Below, piece by piece: positions 27,455 through 36,614 of a stretch of 64,000 nt of DNA. The position numbers and the translations under genes were made by a program. How positions within the stretch are numbered: the first letter of the stretch is position 1; every line of letters begins with the position of its first letter. Below the pieces are notes generated by a model. The model saw only the letters and a list, made by a program, of their open reading frames with translations, did not search any database and was not told the DNA's origin. The DNA lies in assembly GCA_964353875.1 (NCBI GenBank), contig CAYGXU010000001.1, forward strand, positions 26,701 through 90,700, written 5' to 3'. The DNA is from MGNI01 sp964353875 (lineage in GTDB: Bacteria; Chloroflexota; Anaerolineae; Anaerolineales; E44-bin32).

Positions 27455-27652
27455 GAATCCAACCCAAAGATAGGTCATCTAAAGGCCAAATTCAATCATG
27501 AAAGGTGATTTGAGTTTCAACGCCATGTAGCCCTTTGGGCATATCCAACCCTCCCCTTTCAGTGTTTATTAGATAGTGAATTTTTGATAAGCTGATAATC
27601 AAAATCGTCATGATTTCAAGGTGATACCCATAGACTCAAATAAGGAGGAACG

Positions 27653-28114
27653 ATGTTGAAGGAATTTCGAGAATTCGCTCTGAGGGGCAGTGTGGTCGAC
27701 CTGGCAGTGGGCTTTATTATCGGATCTGCTTTTAGTTCGATTATCAACTCCCTTGTCGCGGATATCCTCATGCCGCCGATTGGTCTCCTGCTGGGAAATG
27801 TTGATTTTTCGAACTTATTTCTAACCCTAAAAGCGGGTGAGGCGCCTCCGCCCTATCTCACACTCGGCAATGCTCAGGCAACGGGTGCAGTTACGATCAA
27901 TTATGGTCTCTTCCTCAATGCGATTATCAGCTTCTTGATCGTCGCTTTTGCTTTGTTCCTGCTCATTAAGAGCATCAATCAACTCAAGCGCAAGGAGCTG
28001 ACTCCCCCGGAAAAGCCCACTACAAAAGAATGCCCTCACTGCTTCACAGCGATTCCGATTAAAGCTAAGCGCTGTCCAAACTGCACGTCTGAACTTGCCC
28101 TTTCCACAGCATAG
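27653..28114 (+). CDS. mscL: large-conductance mechanosensitive channel with C-terminal zinc ribbon
   Basis: 153 residues. Pentameric channel opening on membrane tension to release solutes in osmotic downshock. N-terminal amphipathic helix and TM1 pore helix (FREFALRGSVVDLAVGFIIGSAF), the periplasmic loop, and TM2 (FLNAIISFLIVAFALFLLI) match the family. After the basic RKE motif a four-Cys zinc ribbon follows, CPHC (127-130) and CPNC (141-144), where other MscL have a helical bundle. Excellent ribosome site (aaggagg). Terminated by the hairpin at 28127. Confidence 0.95.
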   Translation: MLKEFREFALRGSVVDLAVGFIIGSAFSSIINSLVADILMPPIGLLLGNVDFSNLFLTLKAGEAPPPYLTLGNAQATGAVTINYGLFLNAIISFLIVAFALFLLIKSINQLKRKELTPPEKPTTKECPHCFTAIPIKAKRCPNCTSELALSTA

Positions 28115-28126
28115 GAGCCTCTCCTG

Positions 28127-28164
28127 AAGGCCTCACAGGTCTGGGAGACGTGTTAGGCCTTTTT
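28127..28164 (+). terminator. intrinsic terminator of mscL
   Basis: Sixteen-base arms starting AAGGCCT with two mismatches, a 3-base loop, then TTTTT ending at 28164. The left arm contains CCTCACAGGTC, also found in the perfect palindrome at 41069-41099, so the terminator may derive from a repeat. Confidence 0.75.
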
Positions 28165-28179
28165 AGAAATATGCATTCT

Positions 28180-29214
28180 TTATGGACGCCAATCCGGAGA
28201 ACCATCAAAAACGGCATTGGTGGTTAGGCGTGTTACTGCCAAAGTAATCAGATTGAGATAGTAGATTTCATATTTACCATCACGGTTGGTGTCAAAAGCC
28301 ACCAAGTTGCCATCAGGCGAATAGTCCGGAGAAGAATCGTTCCCACCACTGAAGGTGAGTCTCTCAACGCTCCCGCTGCTAATTAGATAACGATAAAGCT
28401 CATACTCCCCTGTCCGGTCGGAAGCAAAAATAATCCCACTACCATCCGGACTCCAGGTCGGATAGCGGACTTCGTTATATCCATTCGTTAATTGCAGAAT
28501 ATCTTCTCCATCGTCCCCCATGATATAAAGCTCATACTCCCCCGTCCGATCAGAACAAAATGCAATTTGGGAACCATCATACGAATACGTGGGATATAAG
28601 TCATTGGCAGGATGCTCGGTCAGCCGCTTAACGTTCGTCCCATCCAACCACATTCGATACAACTCATGATTCCCTTCTAAAGCGGATGAGTAAATAATCT
28701 CCAGACCATCAGGGCTCCATGAAGGAGAGAGATCATAAGCGGAATTATTGGTAAGATTGACCAATCCTGAGCCGTCGGCGTTAATCCGATAGATATCAAG
28801 ATCTCCATCGCGGTCGGAGAGAAAGAGGATATAACGACCATCCGGTGACCAGCTTGGGCTGATATCTGAGCCAGGATTCTTAATTAAATTAACCACCTGC
28901 ATGCTATCGAGACGCAGAAGGTAGATCTCCTCTTCACCTGTAGGCCCCGCATGATAGGCAATTTCCCCTGCTCCCCCGCCGATGGGCGTAGGTTGAACTG
29001 TCTCAGGCAGATCAATCGGAAGGGTTGTGGCTTTTTCAGCGATACCGGTAGGAATATGGGTTTGCTCTGCAGTTGATGGCACCATCGTTGAGGGAGAGGA
29101 TAGTGTCGCCATAGGCGTCAAAACACTGCGAGGTGCGACCCCCACTGTGCAGGCAAGTGTGGTTAAGAAGAGTATAAATAGTAGATAACTTGGTTGTTTC
29201 AATATATTTCTCAT
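28180..29214 (-). CDS. PD40 (TolB-like) beta-propeller lipoprotein, downstream of two-component system
   Basis: 344 residues. Signal peptide with lipobox TTLAC, a Ser/Thr/Pro linker of about 60 residues, then six PD40 blades of the type PSWSPDGRYILFLSDRDGDLDIY, each followed by an N/RLT strand. These propellers sit outside the membrane and bind proteins or glycans; no enzyme site was seen. It follows the histidine kinase gene by 33 bp and has its own ribosome site (aggcaaaaag), so it is the last gene of the regulator operon. The second such lipoprotein lies just upstream at 31393. Confidence 0.9.
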   Translation of the reverse strand: MRNILKQPSYLLFILFLTTLACTVGVAPRSVLTPMATLSSPSTMVPSTAEQTHIPTGIAEKATTLPIDLPETVQPTPIGGGAGEIAYHAGPTGEEEIYLLRLDSMQVVNLIKNPGSDISPSWSPDGRYILFLSDRDGDLDIYRINADGSGLVNLTNNSAYDLSPSWSPDGLEIIYSSALEGNHELYRMWLDGTNVKRLTEHPANDLYPTYSYDGSQIAFCSDRTGEYELYIMGDDGEDILQLTNGYNEVRYPTWSPDGSGIIFASDRTGEYELYRYLISSGSVERLTFSGGNDSSPDYSPDGNLVAFDTNRDGKYEIYYLNLITLAVTRLTTNAVFDGSPDWRP

Positions 29215-29247
29215 CTTTTTGCCTAGCCGAAATGAGAAAAAGTTGGA

Positions 29248-30330
29248 TTATGGTGATGGACGATGGGCTTCATAGGGTATTGTGAAAGTGAAAGTAGAAC
29301 CACGATCGACTTCGGATTGCACCCGGATTTCACCTCCATGTGCCTCAACGATTTGTTGAACCAGGGTCAAGCCTAAACCAGAACCCTCAACCGGTCGTCG
29401 TTTTATTCGCTGAGCGCGATAGAGTTTTTCAAAGATGTTAGGCAAATCCTCCTGAGCGATCCCCTCCCCGCTATCTCGAATGGAACAAACCAAATGCAAC
29501 TTCTCAGGATCGTTGTCTAAATTGACAATCACCTCACCGCCGGGAGGAGTGTATTTAAGGGCATTATCCAAAAGGTTGAGCACTGCTTGTTTAAGCCGAG
29601 CACGATCTGCGTTGATGCGAGGAAGACCTGCAGGAAGATTTAAACTTAATGCTATTTGTCGTTCCTCGGCCAATTCGGAGATATCCAGTATAGCCTCTTC
29701 AAGCAACGATCCAAAATTCAATGGCGCACATTCCAGGCCAAAGGCAGGGGACTCAAGGCGAGCCAGCGTGAGCAGATTGTCTACAAGCTGTGTCAGGCGC
29801 TTGGTCTCATCGCTGATGATGCGGCATGAAGCAAGCCAGCCCTGGCGGTCATCCGGAGCATCTCCCATTTTCGCAGCATGTCCTTGGATTATCGTAAGCG
29901 GTGTCTTCAATTCATGGCTGACATTCTGAATGAAATTCCGATAAAACGCATGCTGTTTTTGCGCGAGGTCATAATCTTCCAATATTAATAGTGACTCAGC
30001 GTTAGACAGACGAATCATGTGAACTTGAATAACATGCCCTTCTTCCGTGGTGGAGGTCCGAACAGTGCTTTCCTCAGCACGCGAAGCTTCACGAATGATT
30101 TCTTCGAATTCCTGCTTTTTTCTCCGCTCTTGAGCCTCGCCATTTGCATAGATAATTTGACCACGACGAAGCAACATTGCCGGGTAGGAAAAGCCATCCA
30201 AGATGCGGCGGAATTCTTGTCTCCGTCGTCGTTGACTGATAATGAATATGATTAGGACTGTGGAAACGAGCAGACCCATCAACAGGGCAGCGAGTTCAAG
30301 AGGACCGAAATAAAGGATGAAATCCGACAT
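29248..30330 (-). CDS. sensor histidine kinase (PhoR-like)
   Basis: 360 residues. One N-terminal membrane helix (about 10-31) with hardly any external part, then a degenerate PAS-like region (45-125), HisKA box NVSHELKTPLT with phospho-acceptor His139, and the HATPase domain: NLLDNALKYTPPGG (N box), RDSGEGIAQEDLPNIFEKLY (G1/F box) and GSGLGLTLVQQIVEAHGG (G2 box). Lacking an external sensor domain, it probably senses through the membrane helix, the PAS-like region or a partner; the neighbouring propeller lipoproteins are candidates (inference). Lies 43 bp after its response regulator. Confidence 0.93.
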   Translation of the reverse strand: MSDFILYFGPLELAALLMGLLVSTVLIIFIISQRRRRQEFRRILDGFSYPAMLLRRGQIIYANGEAQERRKKQEFEEIIREASRAEESTVRTSTTEEGHVIQVHMIRLSNAESLLILEDYDLAQKQHAFYRNFIQNVSHELKTPLTIIQGHAAKMGDAPDDRQGWLASCRIISDETKRLTQLVDNLLTLARLESPAFGLECAPLNFGSLLEEAILDISELAEERQIALSLNLPAGLPRINADRARLKQAVLNLLDNALKYTPPGGEVIVNLDNDPEKLHLVCSIRDSGEGIAQEDLPNIFEKLYRAQRIKRRPVEGSGLGLTLVQQIVEAHGGEIRVQSEVDRGSTFTFTIPYEAHRPSP

Positions 30331-30373
30331 GATCGCTGTCCCCTATTAAAGCGTATTCCCAACTGAAAACAAC

Positions 30374-31075
30374 TCATGGAGTATCAAACTTGTAGCCCAC
30401 TCCGCGAATATTGATTATGTAGCATGGCTCTTTCGGGTCAGGCTCAAGTTTCTGTCGTAATGACCATATATGCTTTTCAAGCGTTTTTGTTTCAATGTCG
30501 ATATCACCCGGGATTTCAAAAACCGCCTCCAGAATGGAGGTACGACCAATCGGTCGGCCGGCATTCGTAACCAAATAGTTCAGAAGATCGAACTCTTTTG
30601 GGGTAAGGTCAACCCATTCCCAATTTCCAGTACGGCGAATAGCCACCTTTCGACGGGGCCCATCGATTCGGATGTAGCCATTAAACTCCTGGATCGCAGG
30701 AGGCAGCCGAGCTTTTACCCGGGCAAGCAATTCGCGGATATCAAATGGCTTTGAAATATAGTCATTGGCGCCAAATGAGAAGCCTATCTCGAGATCACTT
30801 ACGCTATCTCGAACCGTGAGAAATATGATCGGGACCATATCATCATGGTCTCGGATTTTACGGCAGACTGCCAGCCCATTGGGTTCGGGCATCTCGATAT
30901 CCAAGATAATCAAAGATGGATGCTCGGTCTCCCACCTAAATAAAGCCTCAGATCCATCCGCAGCGGTAATGACCTTATACCCATCCCTTTCCAACGCAGG
31001 TTGGATAAAGGAGAGGATGTTGGGATTGTCATCCACAATGAGTATCTTCTGCATTTCGGAGTGGATTATAGCCAT
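30374..31075 (-). CDS. OmpR/PhoB-family response regulator
   Basis: 233 residues. Receiver domain with acidic pocket VDDN, phospho-acceptor Asp59 in IILDIEMP, conserved Thr and Lys109 (YISKPFD); then a winged-helix DNA-binding domain with DLTPKEFDLLNYL, TKTLEKHIWSLRQKLE and the terminal NIRGVGYKF. The ATG at 31075 has ggaag upstream and is preferred over the internal ATG at 31054. OmpR/PhoB proteins bind tandem half-sites about 11 bp apart; an array with that spacing lies at 32589-32629 ahead of the neighbouring lipoprotein. Confidence 0.94.
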   Translation of the reverse strand: MAIIHSEMQKILIVDDNPNILSFIQPALERDGYKVITAADGSEALFRWETEHPSLIILDIEMPEPNGLAVCRKIRDHDDMVPIIFLTVRDSVSDLEIGFSFGANDYISKPFDIRELLARVKARLPPAIQEFNGYIRIDGPRRKVAIRRTGNWEWVDLTPKEFDLLNYLVTNAGRPIGRTSILEAVFEIPGDIDIETKTLEKHIWSLRQKLEPDPKEPCYIINIRGVGYKFDTP

Positions 31076-31392
31076 GTATCTTCCAGTCGCAAGTTGGATT
31101 ACCTAATATCGAACCTGAAGTCCTGAACTTCGATCGCTTTGAGGAAAAGGTCTTTGATCAAGCACAAAACCGAGGCAGAGCCAGGGAAAACACCGAGAAG
31201 AATCTGAAAGGTGTATCATCCAAGGGTTTTAATAGGAAGCAGAATTATTTTAGATACATTTCGAACGCGCCAGAAAGCTCTCCATCCATCGAATGATCAC
31301 TCAAAAAGGTCTTAACTCATAAGCTCCTATAGTGCCAGGTTTTGGCAAATTTATGGATCGATCGTATCGACAGGCTGTTACAAATCTGGTGT
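31076..31392. other. intergenic region between lipoprotein and response-regulator genes
   Basis: 317 bp on the path of possible read-through from the upstream lipoprotein gene to the regulator. No terminator with a T-run and no gene seen. A single TGTTACA occurs near 31375, without a tandem partner. Confidence 0.4.
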
Positions 31393-32469
31393 CTACTCCT
31401 CGGATCGCGTCTGTGTCATCGCGCTGATCAAATAAAGGTTATCATTTCCAGCGCCTAATTCAACAAAAAGCATTTTCTTTCCATCCGGCGACCATGCGGG
31501 GCTCATCTCGAAGGGAAATTGTGCGATACCCGTCTCGTAGCAATCGGGGTCATCAACTTCGCTCTGCATTCCACACAGTGCATCAAAGATTCGAACTTCG
31601 CCTACGGCAAAGCAACAGACGTCATATGCAATCCAGCGGCCATCGGGCGACCAGGTAGGATTCCAGCTGCCTTCAAAATTGTAAGTCAAGCGTCGCTGAC
31701 CTGTACCATCACTCTTCATAATATAAATCTCATATGCATCCAGATATTCTGCCGAGTAAACAATCCAATCACCATCCGGGGACCATTCTGGATAATCGCT
31801 CGGATAATCTGTCAGCCGCATCAATTCTGTGCCCATTGTATCGGAAACATAAATCCCCTCTTTGGTTTCGTGAGACGAGGCAAAGACAATGCGATTCCCA
31901 TCAGGCGACCAGGCAGGTGAGCGGATATTGCTAAGATCTTCAACTTGAATGGTCAATTCCTGGGTGCAAACTTCTTGAGGACCCGAGCTCAGAATGCAAT
32001 CAACAGTGACTATGAAGATTTTCGTTAGCTCATCTTGAAAGTTGGTGTAGGCAATTTTCTTGCTGTCTGGTGACCATGCTGGCGACCAGTTATCAATTCG
32101 GTCATCGGTCAGAGCAATGGGATTTTGATCACATTTGGATTGTGTGTCGAGGCAACTCGCATTAACGAGGTATATGTCGTAATCCCCATCGCGGTTGGAG
32201 GAGAAAGCGATCCATTCCCCATCCGGCGACCATGTCGGATCTGAATCGCCGGCCAGGTTGAAAGTTACTTGGGTCAAAGTATCCTCTAAGAAGAAAATAT
32301 CTAAGGGCACAGCAGTAGCCATGGGAGTCAGAGTATATTCAATTTCGTTCCCGTCTGGGGTGGCTTGTTCAGCTTCCTTACCCGCTCCCCTGCAACCTGT
32401 CAGAAGCAGAATCACCAGGATCACTATCCATAAGAAACGAAAGGGTCGGCTTTTCACATCAATTTTCAT
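31393..32469 (-). CDS. PD40 (TolB-like) beta-propeller lipoprotein, upstream of two-component system
   Basis: 358 residues. Signal peptide with lipobox LLLTGC, short linker, then PD40 blades such as PTWSPDGEWIAFSSNRDGDYDIYL. Unlike its partner at 28180 it has inserted Cys-containing loops (ASCLDTQSKCD, VDCILSSGPQEVC, CGMQSEVDDPDC) that could form disulfides outside the cell. Ribosome site ggaggacag precedes the ATG. Preceded by the four-heptamer array at 32589-32629, so it is the best candidate target of the adjacent response regulator. Confidence 0.9.
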   Translation of the reverse strand: MKIDVKSRPFRFLWIVILVILLLTGCRGAGKEAEQATPDGNEIEYTLTPMATAVPLDIFFLEDTLTQVTFNLAGDSDPTWSPDGEWIAFSSNRDGDYDIYLVNASCLDTQSKCDQNPIALTDDRIDNWSPAWSPDSKKIAYTNFQDELTKIFIVTVDCILSSGPQEVCTQELTIQVEDLSNIRSPAWSPDGNRIVFASSHETKEGIYVSDTMGTELMRLTDYPSDYPEWSPDGDWIVYSAEYLDAYEIYIMKSDGTGQRRLTYNFEGSWNPTWSPDGRWIAYDVCCFAVGEVRIFDALCGMQSEVDDPDCYETGIAQFPFEMSPAWSPDGKKMLFVELGAGNDNLYLISAMTQTRSEE

Positions 32470-32588
32470 TCTGTCCTCCAGGGGGATCGTTTCCAGGAAG
32501 AAGTCCTTTGACCCTCTGCAGTCTTTTCAGGATTTCAGCTTATTCACAAATAGACTAGTGCAAAAATATAACGGTCAGTGCTACATCA

Positions 32589-32629
32589 TGTTACATTAGG
32601 GTAACAGAAATGGTAACATTCCGGTAACC
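32589..32629 (-). promoter_or_regulatory. four tandem heptamers, OmpR/PhoB-type operator
   Basis: On the minus strand the region reads GGTTACC, TGTTACC, TGTTACC, TGTAACA at plus-strand positions 32623-32629, 32612-32618, 32600-32606 and 32589-32595, starts 11, 12 and 11 bases apart. Direct repeats of seven bases at one helical turn are the known binding pattern of PhoB/OmpR-family regulators. It lies about 120-160 bp upstream of the lipoprotein ATG at 32469, on the correct strand, and a response regulator of that family is encoded next door. Confidence 0.65.
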
Positions 32630-33337
32630 ACAATTTTTCCTGTATGAGGTAATTCTCTATATCCGCCCATGTCTAAATACTTATTCGCTCTTCTAACGCA
32701 CTGAACCGAATGTAGAAGGTTAAATATACCCTTGATAAAGGCAGACATCGCCCTTCAGATTATACCTGCTGGGGAACCTAGACCTGGTTGTCCGCTCACG
32801 ATCGAAGAGCTACGTTGCAACGATCATAAATTCCAAATCCCTGATGCGATGCCTTCCCGGCGAATCGCTTGGGATTTCGGCCAATCTCGGATGTCATCAT
32901 TGTACAGATTATTACCTACTAAATCCACAGGGAAAACGAACCAACAATTATTGCGCCTGATACCTTTCATATAAATCATACAAAAATAAACCCCATCTCC
33001 TTTTTACTCTATTTGAGGTCATGCATATAATCAACAAGTTCCGCACCCATCTCATAGAAAAAGTTGGGTGAATGCTCTAAAGGGTTTATGATAATAAAGT
33101 GAATGAATGAAGTATTGAGACAGGATGATATGTTCTCATCGATGCTTTGTCCATCCAATGATGGTCACAAAGTGAATTGGAAGAGATAATACCTGAGAGG
33201 ATCAGGTTTCGACTTTAATTCCGGCTTGCAGAAATAAATGGTAATTTCCGTAGTGATCTATGCTGCAATGAATAAACTATCTGGTCTACCTCCTCGGCCT
33301 CTCGATCTTTGCAAAATAGAATGATAAGGAGTTCCAC
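32630..33337. other. long intergenic region
   Basis: About 700 bp between the divergently read lipoprotein and DUF4013 genes. An 80-codon open frame (32732-32974) begins with TTG without a ribosome site and looks random. Nothing else recognised. Confidence 0.4.
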
Positions 33338-34099
33338 ATGACACAATCTTTCACAACCGAAACTCTGCGCACATTATTTGGCTTCCCATTCAAAGATGCG
33401 AAGTGGGTGTCTAAGATCCTGATCGGCAGCTTGTTTATGCTTTTCGGTTTTCTGATCCTGCCTATATTCTTCATCTACGGCTATTTCATCGAAATCCTAA
33501 GGAATGCCATTAAGGACCACGAACCTGTATTACCGGAATGGGATCAATTAGAGAAAAAATTCATCGATGGCGCCAAATTATTTTTAGTCGCGTTCATTTA
33601 TATGATCCCTTACATATTGCTCTTTATCCTGGCCTATGCCCTGATTCTTGCAGGATCATTCAGTACAGAGCTGGTTGATTATAGCAGGGCTGCGGATTCG
33701 ATCCCCTGGTTTTTTATCTCACTTTTTGGATCTTTTGGCGGGCTTCTCCTCTTCGGTGTCAGTACGCTGATCAGTCTTGTCCTGGGTGCGCTCTTGCCTG
33801 TCGCCCTGGCACATACGGTGGCCACGGACGATCTCATGGCAGGCTTCCGGGTAAGTGAGTGGTGGAAGATATTCCGTGCCAATACATCAGGCTTCTTGAT
33901 CTCTTACGTGATCGTCATCGGCTGCTTATTCCTGATCAATACTGCCCTCCAAGTCCTGAATATGACCATTGTCTTGTGTTGTCTGACGCCCTTCCTCTCC
34001 ATCGCGCTTACTTTCTACCTGATGGTGGTCGCCAATGTGCTTTTCGGTCAGGCTTACCACACCGCCGTACAAAATCTGTCCTCAATCCAAAGCACATAG
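33338..34099 (+). CDS. DUF4013 domain membrane protein
   Basis: 253 residues. DUF4013 features: GYFIEILRNAIKDHEPVLPEWDQLEKKFIDGAKLFLVAFIY, i.e. a membrane helix, a short charged loop with the LPEW motif, and further helices; six to seven membrane segments in all. The function of this family is unknown. Good ribosome site (aaggag) before the ATG. Apparently monocistronic. Confidence 0.88.
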   Translation: MTQSFTTETLRTLFGFPFKDAKWVSKILIGSLFMLFGFLILPIFFIYGYFIEILRNAIKDHEPVLPEWDQLEKKFIDGAKLFLVAFIYMIPYILLFILAYALILAGSFSTELVDYSRAADSIPWFFISLFGSFGGLLLFGVSTLISLVLGALLPVALAHTVATDDLMAGFRVSEWWKIFRANTSGFLISYVIVIGCLFLINTALQVLNMTIVLCCLTPFLSIALTFYLMVVANVLFGQAYHTAVQNLSSIQST

Positions 34100-34275
34100 A
34101 TTTCCCTACCGATACGCCCGGAGGAGGTCTTATTGAGATAGAGCAGATGTCAGAGGCAGACTCATAGCCCTGACGATTTCCATGAGAGGCTGACACATCA
34201 TCGGGATTGATCTGGTCATGGCCGAAATGGTTCATATGGGCTCCCGAAATCTTTGAGGAAAGAGAGGAATATTCA

Positions 34276-35664
34276 ATGTCTGAGCCGATGAAGGCGATCT
34301 TGATTGGAGCCGGTCAACGCGGCGCTCTTGACTACGCCCCCTACGCCCTTCGACATCCTCACGAATTACGCTTTGTCGCCGTGGCTGAGCCGATTCGCGA
34401 ACGCCGTCAATTCTTTGCTCTGCAACACAGGATCACGGAATATGAACAATACGAGACATGGGAAGAACTGCTCACTCGACCAAAACTGGCACAAGCGGCC
34501 CTGATCTGCACCCAGGACCAGATGCATACTCAGCCCACGATAACCGCTTTGCGTAAGGGATACAATGTCCTGCTCGAAAAACCCATGGCCACAACAGCAG
34601 AGGAGTGTCGCCAACTGGTTTCCGTTGCCGAGCTAACCGGTCGACAATTACACGTTTGTCATGTCTTGCGTTATACGCAACATTTCCAGACCATGCGAGA
34701 GATCATCCAATCGGGAATCTTGGGTCAGGTCATTAATATCGACCACCGCGAGAATGTTTCCTGGTGGCATATGGCTCATAGTTACGTGCGAGGCAATTGG
34801 GCTACGGAATCGAAAAGCTGTCCCATGATCCTGGCAAAGTGCTGTCATGACTTTGATATTCTGCTCTGGCTTCTGGATCGCAAGTGCGAACGCCTCAGCA
34901 GCACAGGAGCCCTGCTGCACTTCCGTGCGGAAAACGCGCCGCCTGGCGCCCCTCAACACTGTCTCGATGGCTGCCCGGTGAGCGGAACATGCCCTTACGA
35001 TGCTCCCTGGATTTATATCGATTTGATTCCCCTCTGGCGCGCCGTGGCTCAATCCCCAGAGTGGATTGCCCGAACCGCAGCTCGAACGCAACTCAAAGCA
35101 CCGTGGCTGGTCCGGCGTTTGAGCAAAGTGTTGCCGATCCTGCGTCAAATCAGCGACTATCGAGGTTGGCCTTCCTCAGTAGTCGCCCTTGATCCCACTC
35201 CTGAAACTCTTACGGAGGCATTGCGTGACGGTCCCTATGGGCGCTGTGTCTATCACTGTGGTAATGATGTTGTAGACCAACAAGTCGTCAGTATGGAATT
35301 TGAGGGAAACCTCTCCGTCACTCTAACGATGCATGGCCATTCCCATCTCGAGAGTCGCACAACCCGTATTGAAGGGACGCGCGCATCTCTCCAGGCTTTT
35401 CTTAGCTTGGCTAGTTCATGGATCGAAGTAAGCGAACATCGTAGCGATCGCAAAATTCGATATAACACCACCACCTTTCGTGCATCCGGTCATGGTGGAG
35501 GAGATGAGGGGCTGATGCACAGCTTTGTGAATAGCCTGCGTGAGGGAAGTATGAAGGAGGCCCTTAGCACTGCTCAAACAGCTCTTGAAAGCCATTTGAT
35601 CGCCTTCGCCGCCGAGGACGCGCGCCGAGATCACCGCGCGGTTGAGATGAAGGAGTATCATTAA
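34276..35664 (+). CDS. Gfo/Idh/MocA family oxidoreductase
   Basis: 462 residues. NAD(P)-dependent sugar/cyclitol dehydrogenase family. N-terminal Rossmann motif IGAGQRGALDY, the EKPMA motif (VLLEKPMATTAEEC) with the catalytic-site Lys, and CCHDFDILLWLL with the conserved His/Asp. A Cys-bearing insert (CLDGCPVSGTCPYDAPW) is seen in a known subgroup of the family. The ATG at 34276 is preferred (agaggaata upstream). Substrate unknown; inositol or related compounds are possible given ino1 in the same window, but there is no direct link. Confidence 0.88.
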   Translation: MSEPMKAILIGAGQRGALDYAPYALRHPHELRFVAVAEPIRERRQFFALQHRITEYEQYETWEELLTRPKLAQAALICTQDQMHTQPTITALRKGYNVLLEKPMATTAEECRQLVSVAELTGRQLHVCHVLRYTQHFQTMREIIQSGILGQVINIDHRENVSWWHMAHSYVRGNWATESKSCPMILAKCCHDFDILLWLLDRKCERLSSTGALLHFRAENAPPGAPQHCLDGCPVSGTCPYDAPWIYIDLIPLWRAVAQSPEWIARTAARTQLKAPWLVRRLSKVLPILRQISDYRGWPSSVVALDPTPETLTEALRDGPYGRCVYHCGNDVVDQQVVSMEFEGNLSVTLTMHGHSHLESRTTRIEGTRASLQAFLSLASSWIEVSEHRSDRKIRYNTTTFRASGHGGGDEGLMHSFVNSLREGSMKEALSTAQTALESHLIAFAAEDARRDHRAVEMKEYH

Positions 35665-35843
35665 AGTAATCAAGAACTCAAGAAAAGCTGGAGTGGATAA
35701 AAGAATAATGCTGTAAGCCACAAATCTGAATGAGACAGCACCTGTCAAAGGTCGCGCTTTTTGGAAGGTCCAAGTGAAGACACGAGAATCCTTGATTGAT
35801 GATTATCAGGCAATCTCAACAAGTAGATATGAAAAAACAGTTA

Positions 35844-35873
35844 CTGGCATATACTCTCAAGCCAATGTATAAG
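35844..35873 (+). promoter_or_regulatory. possible promoter giving leaderless mRNA
   Basis: CTGGCA at 35844-35849 and TATAAG at 35868-35873 with 18 bases between. The start codon follows only eight bases later at 35882 with no ribosome site, so transcription would begin at or next to the ATG. Confidence 0.35.
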
Positions 35874-35881
35874 AAACCATT

Positions 35882-36412
35882 ATGGATGTGGTAAAAATCT
35901 TTTTATTTTTCCTCCTGTCTACAGGTTCGGTTAAATTATCCTGGGGATCCTTACGCAATAGGCACTCCCATGGTTTCTATCGATTCTTTGCCTTCGAGGC
36001 CATTCTCGCCACCACGCTAATCAACATTGATCGATGGTTCTTGGATCCATTTTCTTGGTCGCACATCCTGTCCTGGATTCTGTTGCTCAGCTCACTTCCC
36101 CTTGCGATCCATGGCTTTTACCTATTGCGAAATTATGGTCAGCCGGAAGGAGCTATTGAACAGACCATCACCCTCGTTCAAAGGGGGGCTTATCGCTACG
36201 TCCGCCATCCACTCTATGCTTCCCTCTTACTCTTCCTATGGGGCGTCTTCCTGAAGGCTCCCTCCTTGGTCACAGGTCTCTTATCCTTTGTGGCTTCTCT
36301 TTGTCTCCATTTCACAGCGATCGCGGAAGAAAGGACGAATCGAGAGAAATTTGGTCTCGAGTATGAAACCTATAGGCAGAAAACCAAGCGCTATATTCCT
36401 TTCCTTTATTAA
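35882..36412 (+). CDS. isoprenylcysteine carboxyl methyltransferase-like (ICMT) membrane methyltransferase
   Basis: 176 residues. Four or five membrane helices. The ICMT/phospholipid methyltransferase signature is present: GAYRYVRHPLYASLLL (SAM-binding turn), then AIAEERTNREKFGLEYETYRQKTKRYIPF. Bacterial members methylate small or lipid substrates; which one is unknown. No ribosome site before the ATG. Confidence 0.88.
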   Translation: MDVVKIFLFFLLSTGSVKLSWGSLRNRHSHGFYRFFAFEAILATTLINIDRWFLDPFSWSHILSWILLLSSLPLAIHGFYLLRNYGQPEGAIEQTITLVQRGAYRYVRHPLYASLLLFLWGVFLKAPSLVTGLLSFVASLCLHFTAIAEERTNREKFGLEYETYRQKTKRYIPFLY

Positions 36413-36614
36413 CGTATTCCTTCAGCAAGGATAATCTATCCTAGTGAGCAATCTATCGGAAAATGCATTTAAATGATGCTCAACCAATTCTTAAGTTCTA
36501 TTCCGAGGAGATTTGGCCTGGTCCATTTCTTGCATCGACTTCAAATCAATGCATCACTTAAAAACAATCATCCACAACTCAAATAGGCTATGTGATGCTA
36601 CAAGGGTCCTGCAC

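Noticed and set aside
32732..32974. 80-codon frame in the long intergenic region
   Set aside because: Starts with TTG without a ribosome site and has no recognisable feature.
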